Part shown: positions 1 through 8,900 of the stretch, one piece after another
Position numbering within the stretch: the stretch's first letter is position 1
How the letters are laid out: every line of letters begins with the position of its first letter
Assembly: GCA_002162685.1 (NCBI GenBank)
Contig: MAAQ01000006.1
Coordinates: forward strand, 1 to 61,333
Source: Flavobacteriales bacterium 33_180_T64
GTDB taxonomy: Bacteria > Bacteroidota > Bacteroidia > Flavobacteriales > Flavobacteriaceae
Direction: 5' to 3'
Length of the DNA: 61,333 nt
Position numbers and translations under genes: made by a program
Notes under the pieces: generated by a model
Databases searched by the model: none
The model's input: the letters and a program-made list of their open reading frames with translations, nothing else
What the model was told of the DNA's origin: nothing

Positions 1-18
1 TCACATTAATTTTGTTTT

Positions 19-26
19 TATATTTG
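19..26 (+). promoter_or_regulatory. Promoter -7 element for tRNA-Met
   Basis: TATATTTG matches the Bacteroidota -7 consensus TAnnTTTG and ends 13 bases before the tRNA 5' end, the spacing expected for a short tRNA precursor leader. The -33 TTG element would lie at or beyond the left window edge and cannot be seen. Confidence 0.6.
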
Positions 27-39
27 CACCCTCATAAAT

Positions 40-113
40 GGCGAGGTAGCTCAGTTGGTTAGAGCGTTGGATTCATAACCCAGAGGTCACGGGATCGTGC
101 CCCGTTCTCGCTA
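40..113 (+). tRNA. tRNA-Met (anticodon CAT)
   Basis: A full cloverleaf can be folded. The acceptor arm is GGCGAGG (40-46) with TCTCGCT (106-112) and discriminator A at 113; U8-A9 follow, then a GCTC D-stem, an anticodon loop TTCATAA with CAT, and a T-stem ACGGG/CCCGT. The T-loop is ATCGTGC rather than TTCGANN, a variant I recall from flavobacterial tRNAs. The anticodon stem has an A-C mismatch next to the loop and lacks the three consecutive G-C pairs of initiators, so this is most likely elongator Met. A tRNA-Ile2 read by lysidine modification cannot be fully excluded. CCA is not encoded. Confidence 0.95.
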
Positions 114-120
114 CAATAAT

Positions 121-151
121 AAGCTCAATACTAATGTATTGGGCTTTTTTT
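121..151 (+). terminator. Rho-independent terminator after tRNA-Met
   Basis: An 11-bp stem (121-131 with 136-146, one G-U pair) with a TAAT loop runs directly into a T-run (145-151). It begins seven bases after the tRNA 3' end and closes a monocistronic tRNA unit. Confidence 0.85.
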
Positions 152-249
152 ATACTACAAAAAGAAGCTTAACATTTTATGCTTTAACAAAAAAAAACGC
201 TACTGCCTTGATTTTTAATCAATTAACCGTTAAAGCATTTTTATGTATT

Positions 250-280
250 GCATTTCATCGGGTATTTTTGCGTTTTACGG
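250..280 (+). repeat. 20-bp-spaced direct repeat upstream of M14 peptidase gene
   Basis: GCATTTCATCG (250-260) and the related GCGTTTTACGG (270-280) start exactly 20 bp apart, about 70 bp upstream of the start codon at 351. The same word occurs twice with the same spacing upstream of the next secreted-protein gene (2904 and 2924). Two-turn spacing of short direct repeats is the known layout of LytTR-family sites; that this is a regulator site is inference. Confidence 0.45.
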
Positions 281-350
281 ATGTTTATTTAAAAAAACAA
301 TATATTAGCAGAAATATTAATTAATAATTTTATCACAAACCCCAAATCTG

Positions 351-2813
351 ATGAAAAAAATTACATTAGTGTTTGTATTGCTATTACTAGTATCATATAG
401 CACGCAAGCACAAAGCACAAACCTACAAAAAGCGCAAACATACATTGAATCTCGAGGAGAAGTATGTTTTGTTCTTACCGCTCAATCTGAAGCCCAGATC
501 CATGAATTAGCCAGTTTCTTGAAATTTGGTCACAAAGTAAATATGAAAACTTTAGAAGTTGAAGCTTATGCAAATGCTGATAAATTTCAACAATTTTTAG
601 GATACAACTTACCATATGTTATTAATCGAAATGACAATGAATTTTATGAAGAAAATGAATCAAACCTTGATGCTTTAGCTTGGGACGACACATGGAATGC
701 GTATCCACTACATTCTGAATATGTTGCTAAAATGAATTATTACGCAACTACATATCCATCTATTTGTTCATTAGAAACTATTGGAACAACCGTTAATGGC
801 AGACCTCTATTAATGTTAAAAATATCTGATAACGTAAATACAAATGAAGCAGAACCAGAATTCATGTATACATCATCTATGCATGGTAATGAACTAACAG
901 GTTACCCATTAATGATACGATTAATAGATTACCTTCTTACTGGATATGCATCAGATTCTGAAATACAAGGAATTATTGATTCAACCGTAATCTATATTAA
1001 TCCATTAGCAAATCCTGATGGAGCTTATGATGGAATAAATGACAATGGTATAAATATTGATCTTATAGATGATCCTGTTAGAGAAAATGCTAATGGTCAA
1101 GATTTGAATAGAAACTATCCTGATAATCAAGAAGTAGGGCGAATTAATTTGAGCTCAGGAGATAATTCAACAAGTAGATTACATTATAGTGAAACTAATA
1201 ATGTTTATGAACCTGAAACAATAGCGTTTATGAAATTCGAAGAATCACACAATATTGTATTATCAGCAAATTTCCATGGAGGAACAGAAGTTATGAATTA
1301 TCCTTATGACAATACAACAATTAAACATGCCGACCATGATTATTATGAAAACATTAGTCAAGAGTGGGTCACAAATATTAGAAATACATCAGCGCCTTCA
1401 AACTATTTTAATGTTGAATATGATTTTCCTGAAAACCCAGCTAGTCCTGGCGTAACCCAAGGATCTGTATGGTATATTGTTTATGGAGGTCGCCAAGATT
1501 ACATGAACTATTTTAGACACTCTAAAGAAATTACTATTGAAATTTCTGATGCTAAAAAAGCGAGTGGATCTTCACTTCCTGCTCACTGGGATTACAATAA
1601 ACAAGCATTCTTGGATTATATCAAGCAAGTAAATTATGGTTTTCAAGGCATCGTTTCTGATGAATCTGGAAATCCAATTAATACTAAAATTTCAATTACA
1701 GGTCATGATGCCTTAAATTCTTATGTGTTTTCTAATGCCGATTTTGGAGATTATTATCGTCTTATTGAAGCAGGAACTTATACAGTAACTTATGAAGCAT
1801 CAGGTTATACAACTCAAAATATAAGTGTAACCGTTACTGATGGTATACAAACAATTCAAGATATTACTATGGTAGCGTCTACGTCATTACCTACTGCAAG
1901 TGATATAACAATACCTGAAAATTCAAGTGCAACTTTAACAGCTACTGGGTCAGGCATATTAAACTGGTATCAAAATATAAATGATGATACTCCTTTATAT
2001 ACTGGAAGTCCTTATAATACACCATTACTTACAAATACAACATCGTATTTTGTTGAAGATGTAATTACTAGAGCAAATGTTGGTTCTACAGATCATTCTG
2101 CAAATGGTAGTTTTTTTGCTGGTGGCACAAATGATCGCTATCTAATTTTTAGTACTACTGAAACTGTCAAATTAAAAAAAGTAACTATTAATGCTGAACA
2201 AGCTGGAGAAATTGAAGTACAATTACAAGACAGTTCGGGTGCTATGCTAGATTCTCGAGTTATACTTGTAGAGTCTGCTGGTGTACAACAAATTGATTTA
2301 GATTTCTTTATTCCTATAGGTACTGATATGAGGTTAGTAAGTGCAGAAATGTCCTCTGGATTTAAATTATACAGAAACAATACTTCTGCTAGTTACCCCT
2401 ATACATCTGGTCCAATTTCAATTACAGACAATAACATAGGTAATCCAAATTATTACTATTTCTTTTACGATTGGGAAATTGAAGATATTAAAAGCGCTAG
2501 AGAAGAAGTTACTGTTACAGTGAGTGGAACGTTAAGCTTAGCTGAGAATACTCTTGATGATACTAAGATATATCCAAATCCATTTAATAATACTGTTCAA
2601 ATACAATTACCAAGTGCATATAGTAATACTAGTATTGCTATAGAACTATATGATCTTAGTGCTCGTTCTATATTAAAAGTAAATCATCTTTCACCAAATA
2701 ATGGTCTCATTGAGCTATCTAATTTAAAAAATATCTCAAATGGCACTTATTTCTTAAAAATTATTGACAATAAAACTACCAATGTGATTGTCAAACGATT
2801 AATAAAACAATAG
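351..2813 (+). CDS. Secreted M14 zinc carboxypeptidase with T9SS sorting domain
   Basis: 820 residues. A signal peptide (about 1-21, ending TQAQS) is followed by a prodomain-like region and an M14 carboxypeptidase domain (about 110-425). The zinc ligands HxxE (H178-E181, in HGNE) and H309 (NFHGG) and the probable catalytic Glu E397 (ITIEIS) are all present, so an active metallopeptidase is expected. A carboxypeptidase-regulatory beta domain (about 430-510), an Ig-like segment and a type A T9SS sorting domain (from IYPNPF near 740) follow. The protein is probably exported across the outer membrane and kept at the surface or released. It lies in a single-gene unit between direct repeats (250-280) and a strong terminator. 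Exact substrate preference is unknown. Confidence 0.93.
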   Translation: MKKITLVFVLLLLVSYSTQAQSTNLQKAQTYIESRGEVCFVLTAQSEAQIHELASFLKFGHKVNMKTLEVEAYANADKFQQFLGYNLPYVINRNDNEFYEENESNLDALAWDDTWNAYPLHSEYVAKMNYYATTYPSICSLETIGTTVNGRPLLMLKISDNVNTNEAEPEFMYTSSMHGNELTGYPLMIRLIDYLLTGYASDSEIQGIIDSTVIYINPLANPDGAYDGINDNGINIDLIDDPVRENANGQDLNRNYPDNQEVGRINLSSGDNSTSRLHYSETNNVYEPETIAFMKFEESHNIVLSANFHGGTEVMNYPYDNTTIKHADHDYYENISQEWVTNIRNTSAPSNYFNVEYDFPENPASPGVTQGSVWYIVYGGRQDYMNYFRHSKEITIEISDAKKASGSSLPAHWDYNKQAFLDYIKQVNYGFQGIVSDESGNPINTKISITGHDALNSYVFSNADFGDYYRLIEAGTYTVTYEASGYTTQNISVTVTDGIQTIQDITMVASTSLPTASDITIPENSSATLTATGSGILNWYQNINDDTPLYTGSPYNTPLLTNTTSYFVEDVITRANVGSTDHSANGSFFAGGTNDRYLIFSTTETVKLKKVTINAEQAGEIEVQLQDSSGAMLDSRVILVESAGVQQIDLDFFIPIGTDMRLVSAEMSSGFKLYRNNTSASYPYTSGPISITDNNIGNPNYYYFFYDWEIEDIKSAREEVTVTVSGTLSLAENTLDDTKIYPNPFNNTVQIQLPSAYSNTSIAIELYDLSARSILKVNHLSPNNGLIELSNLKNISNGTYFLKIIDNKTTNVIVKRLIKQ

Positions 2814-2832
2814 CTTATTCTAAATAAGAAAA

Positions 2833-2867
2833 AAAAAGGTTGAAAATCATAAATTTTCAACCTTTTT
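2833..2867 (+). terminator. Rho-independent terminator after M14 peptidase gene
   Basis: A perfect 15-bp stem (2833-2847 with 2853-2867) with a 5-nt loop has A-rich and T-rich outer ends, so it can act in both directions. It starts 20 bp after the stop codon. Confidence 0.85.
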
Positions 2868-2903
2868 AATTTACTGATAATCAACAACATAAAAATTATA
2901 AAT

Positions 2904-2934
2904 GCATTTCATCGATTTTATTTGCATTTCATAG
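2904..2934 (+). repeat. 20-bp-spaced direct repeat upstream of giant surface protein gene
   Basis: GCATTTCAT occurs at 2904-2912 and again at 2924-2932, starts exactly 20 bp apart. The second copy overlaps the -33 element of the promoter at 2921-2952, the position expected for an activator touching RNA polymerase. The same word precedes the other secreted-protein gene at 250. Confidence 0.5.
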
Positions 2935-2952
2935 AGTTTTCCTGTAGGTTTG
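2921..2952 (+). promoter_or_regulatory. Promoter of giant surface protein gene
   Basis: TTTG (2921-2924), a 20-bp spacer, then TAGGTTTG (2945-2952): a full match to the Bacteroidota TTTG/TAnnTTTG promoter. It gives a 5' leader of roughly 35 nt before the ATG at 2994. Confidence 0.65.
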
Positions 2953-2993
2953 TATCATAATTTTAATAGTCCCAAACTAAAATTTAACCGCTT

Positions 2994-5900
2994 ATGAAAA
3001 CCTCTACCCTTTCGCAAAGAAAGTATGCACTATATATATGTGTACTTTTGATAACAAGCTTATCCTTTGCACAGACACCTGACTTTAATGTTCAGCATCT
3101 TCAAGATGATGTTACTAATACTGGTGGCACGAACATATCATTCACCGCTGTATCTTCATTAAATAATGCCGTTGCGTTAGCAAATAATAATAGAAAATCT
3201 AATGCAGGTAATAATGGAGGAACAGGGAATCTTGAAGGAGACGATTTAGCAGGAGCTAGAGTACTAACTAATACAAGTACCTTAACCTATTATAGAGAAT
3301 CTGGATCAGTAGCAACAAATATGAGGTTCAATACCTCTATTTGGGAATATGTCGGAGCTCCAGGTGGAAATAATGAAATGATTGTTAGAGGTCGTTATGC
3401 TGTTACTTTAAATGGAACAACTAATAGTACAACTCAAGCATTATCAGGTATTACTAATACAAATGATTGTATTCCTTTTATTACTGGAATAATGAATAAT
3501 GCTAACACAGATGATGCCGATTCAGGAACTGCTATAGCATATTTAGAAAATGCAACAACGCTTAGAGTACAAAAGGGTTCAAATGCTAATAATGTAACCG
3601 TATATATTACACTTGTAGAATTTACAGGTAGCAACTGGACCGTACTACATGGTGATTCTGGGAATGCATCAGCAGACACAGGGTCTTTAACTTTAAGAGA
3701 TGGCTCGGATGGAACTGGTACAGCAACTGATGTCAGTTCTTGGAATGATGCAATTATATTTAGTCATCATATTGGAGATACGGGAGCTAGTGGAACAAAT
3801 GATGCCATAGCAGATAACTGGCCAGTAATGGACCCTGGTTCTAATGACCAAACTGTAGATTGGACGTTTGACGCTAATCATGATTCTGCTGGGACAAATA
3901 GACATTTTGTTCACGTACTAACAAATACTGGACTAAATGTTACTAGATATCAAAACACATCAAGTACAGCTGGAGAATCAACAATAGATATCTCAAGTGC
4001 AAGTTTATCAAATACAAGTGAAGCTCTTATTATTGGATCATCAAGATCTAGTGGTACCGGAATAGCATATGCTCGTGGGTGGAGGAATTATTATTTAAAC
4101 TCTGCTACTCAAGCAGCACATTGGTCACATAGAAGTGGGAATACAATGGCTCATGAGATTCAAATTGTGGACTTAACTGGATTAAACACACCTGCTGTGG
4201 GTCCTGAAATAAACATTCAAGGTCTTGCAACAAATATCTCTGATGGAGATACAACACCTAGTACAGGTGACGACACCGATTTTGGAGATGTCGATATCAC
4301 TTCAGGAACTAGTGTACATACATTTACAATTCAAAATATAGGAACAACAGATTTAAATTTAACATCAAGTTCACCATACGTAGTAATATCTGGAACAAAT
4401 GCAGCAGATTTTTCAATTACTGCAACACCAACAACACCAATTGCTTCAAGTAATAGCACCAGTTTTGATATCACATTCAATCCAAGTGCTCTTGGTACAA
4501 GAACAGCAACGCTAACAATTGCTAGTAATGATAGTAATGAAAATCCTTATAACTTTGACATTGAAGGAAATGGAATAACAATTACTTATTGTGCTGCTGC
4601 AGGTGATGGAGCTGATGGATATTTAGATGTTATAAGACAAGTGGACTTTAATACTATTAGTAACGCCACAATAACAGAAGATAATGCGTATTCAGACTTT
4701 ACTGGAATATCAACAACTGTTACTCAAAGTTCTTCATACAATCTAGATGTAAATGTTAATACAGGTGGAGCATACACTTACCATGTATTTGCGTGGATTG
4801 ATTGGAATATTGATGGTGATTTTGATGATTCTGGAGAAACTTATGATCTTGGAAGTGTAAACAATGTAACAAACTCACCGCCTTCAGCATCTCCAATGTC
4901 TATTACCATTCCTGCAACCTCAACCGTTGGTTCAACTCGAATGAGAATCGCACATAAATATAATGCAGATCCAACAAGTTGTGAAGTAGGATCTGATGGT
5001 GAAGTTGAAGATTATACGATTATAGTAATTGCTGCTGGACCAGCTTCAGAAATTGATCTTGTCGGAAACGCGACTTCTATTTCAGATGATGATACAACAC
5101 CTTCAGTGACCGATGATACCGATTTTGGTGATGCAGACATCGCTGCAGGAACAGTAATACATACATTTACAATAGAAAATACAGGTGATGCAACACTTAA
5201 TTTAACAGGAAGTTCACCTTATGTAAGCATCTCTGGAACTCATGCTGCTGATTTTTCAGTAACAGCAAACCCTGCAAGTTCTATTACTGCAAGTGGTAAT
5301 ACGACATTTGACATTACATTTAATCCTAGTGATATTGGAATTAGATCTGCGACACTTACTATTGCTAATGACGATAGTAACGAAGATCCTTATAATTTTG
5401 ATATCCAAGGAACTGGTACAACTACTCTTGCTGAAATAAATATCTTAGGCAATACAAATACAATTGCCGATGGTGATACTACGCCATCTGTTACTGATGA
5501 TACTGATTTTGGGAATGTGGATGTAACCAGTGGTGCAGACATAAATACTTTTACTATAGAAAATTTAGGGTCTTTAAACAACTTAAACTTAACTGCAGGT
5601 TCTCCATATATTACAATTTCGGGCACACATGCTGCTGATTTTTCAATAACGGCAATCCCAACGACTCCTATTACAGCAGGAGGAAATACAACATTTAATA
5701 TTACGTTTAATCCAAGTGCACTTGGACTTAGAACCGCAACACTTACTATTGCTAATAACGATAGCGATGAAGCTGTATACAACTTTGATATTCAAGGAAC
5801 GGGTACAGACATCTGCGGCGGCTATGTAAGTACTTTTCCTTATTCTGAAGATTTTGAAACAGGCTTTGGACAATGGGCTCAAGATGCTGGAGATAATTTT

Positions 5901-8900
5901 GACTGGTCAAGAACCAATACAACAACTCCAACAGGAAGCACTGGGCCATCAGCTTCACATAGCGGTAGTTATTATATTTTTACAGAAGCTACTTCTAATA
6001 CGAGTTCAACAGCAAACTTAACAAGTCCTTGTTTTGATTTAACAGGAACAGTTAATCCAAGATTTACGTTCTTTTTCCATATGTATGGAAACTCAACGGA
6101 TACGACTCCTACAAATTACATGGGAGATCTTACTGTAGAAATTAGTACAGATAGTGGCGTAACATATTCAGCGGTTTTATTTTCAAACTCTGGTTATTCG
6201 CACAGGTATACAAACGCATCTTGGACACCTATAAGTGTAGATTTAAGTTCATATATAGGACAAACAGTCAAAATACGCCTAAAAGGAGATGTTCTAACAG
6301 ATGATAGAAGTGATATGTCAATTGATCTTATTACTGTAACTGATAGAACAGATCCAACGGTAGCTCCAGGTGGAGTTACTTCGGATTTAGCTTTATGGTT
6401 GAAAGGAGATGATGGCTTAAGTTATACAGATGGTCAAAGTGTATCGACTTGGGTAGATCAAGGTCGTGGTAGTGATGCTAGAATTCAGGCAACAGGTCAA
6501 GAACCAACATATAGAGATAATGTCACTAAGAATGTAAACTTTAACCCAGTTGTTGAATTTGACAACACATTTAGTTCATTCTCTCTTGATGGCGATTTTT
6601 CTCATGATGATACAAGTTCAGAATTTTTATCTGGTGATTACGGATATTTCACTGAAGATGTATTCATAGTACTTATTCCAGACGACACACCAATTACAAA
6701 TTCATTTGGGTTTATGGATGTATTTTGTAGTGACGCTCATCTAGAAACTGGTGCAGCAGATGCAACAGGAATTGGTTTTGGAGATTATACAGGTCGTGTT
6801 TCAGATGAAATTATTTGTTATGCTCACGATTCATATACTACTGGTGAAACACCATCAGATGGTTATGCTGTTGCCGAAATAGGAACAGGATCTAGTTATG
6901 ATAATGTTGGTATTATTAATACACGTAATAATTCGGCAAACACACAACAAGAGTTATACTATAATGCCAATGATATTGAGACGACTCAAAACGATACCGC
7001 AGAATACATGAATACTGATGATTCTAGATGGTGGATTGGTCGTAGTGAAGGATGGGAAGCAACCTTAAATGCTAGAGTTGCTGAAGTTATTACTTACAAA
7101 TCTCGTCAAGCTGATACCGATTTAACTCAAGCAAGAAACAGAATTCAGTCGTATTTAGCAATTAAATATGGTATTACTCTTGGAGTTCAAGGAACATCCC
7201 AAGATTATGTAGATACTGATGGTTCTGTTATTTGGGATCAATCTGCGAATGCTGGTTTTAACTATGATATTTCTGGTATTGGTCGTGATGATGCTTCAGA
7301 ATTAAATCAAAAACAATCTAGAAGTGTAAATAACGATGCTGATGGTAGTGGTCGTACTGAAGGGATCCTTACTATGGGATTATCTGATATCTATGACACA
7401 AACAATATAAATCAAGCTTCAAACCCAACAGCCTTAGACAATAAAGAATATCTAGTTTGGGGAAATAATGGTGCAGATTTAGATTTAGCTGCTTCAACTA
7501 TTACTGTGAATATGAGTGCTGGAATTTCTCCAGCTTTAACAACAGATGTTACATTTACTGGAATGCAACGTATTTGGAAAGTTGTAGAAAACGGAGGAGA
7601 TATCCCTTCTATGAGGGTAAGAATTCCTCAAGATGCGATTAGAAACATTACACCTCCAGGAAGCTACTATATGTTTATTTCTAATACGAATGTATTTGAT
7701 CCTACTGCTGATTATAGAGTTATGACTCCAGATGGAAGTGGTAATCTCGAAACAGATTATGATTTTGATGGTACAAAATTTATAACATTTGGATATGCAC
7801 CTCAAGTTATTGTTGAACGTTCAGTATATTTTGATGGTGCTGTAGATTATATAGATGTAGAAGATGCTTTAAATTTGAATTCAACTGAGTTTACAATTTC
7901 TGTATGGATAAAAAGAGATGAAGCTGATACTGGAACAAAATCAATACTTTCTAAAAGAGATGTTGCATTTACTCAAGGTTATGATTTAAGAATTTTAAAT
8001 AACAATAGAATACAAATGTGGTGGAGAAACGGTTTAAATCAAATTACGCTAGCTCCAACAGCAATACCTAATGATGAATGGCATCATATTGGCGTGATCT
8101 ATGATGGATCTGAAGTGTCTATATATATTGATGGTGTTCTAAGTATATCTGAAAGCAAAACAGCTCCAGTAGATACTAACGAATCATTCTACATTGCTGC
8201 TGCTGGTAAAAATGCACCTATACAACACTTTAGAGGAAATATTGATGAAGTTAGAGTTTGGAATGTTGAACTTTCTTTAGATCAATTAAGATTTATCATG
8301 AATCAAGAAATTGAAGATAACGCTGCTTTTGTTTCTGGTAAAGAATTACCTACAACAATCACTAAAAACGACGTTGATACAATCCCTTGGTCTGATTTAG
8401 CGGGTTACTACCCAATGTCTACCTATACGTATACAAATACTGAAGATGCTTCTGGTAACGGAAACCAAGGTGCTTTAAGAAATCTAGATACTGTAGACAG
8501 ACAAACAGCGCCTTTACCATACGAATCGCAAGCTAATGGTGACTGGACAACTGATGCAACATGGTTAAATAATACGGTTCAAACATTACCTAATGCTTTA
8601 TCTATTGTAAATAATACAACTCCTATTGACTGGAATATTGTTAGAACAGCTCATAATATAACTATTGATACTGAAACCGTATTAGGTAGAGAGCGAAACG
8701 TTTTAGGATTATATGTGGATGCTGGTGAATTAACAGTAGATGGTGATAATGCAGATTCTACAGCTGGTAACGGTTTAACTGTATCTCATTATTTAAAACT
8801 TGACGGTAAAATTGATTTAGAAGGTCAATCACAATTAATTCAAGGAACTGATAGTGATTTAGATCCAACATCTTCAGGTTCACTTGAGAAAGACCAACAA

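Noticed and set aside
97-324. 75-codon plus-strand frame after the tRNA
   Set aside because: It begins inside tRNA-Met, crosses the terminator and the direct repeats, and its product has no recognisable feature.
5390-5782. 130-codon minus-strand frame inside the giant surface gene
   Set aside because: It is the complement of the choice-of-anchor D repeats; codon pattern and context show the plus-strand gene is real.
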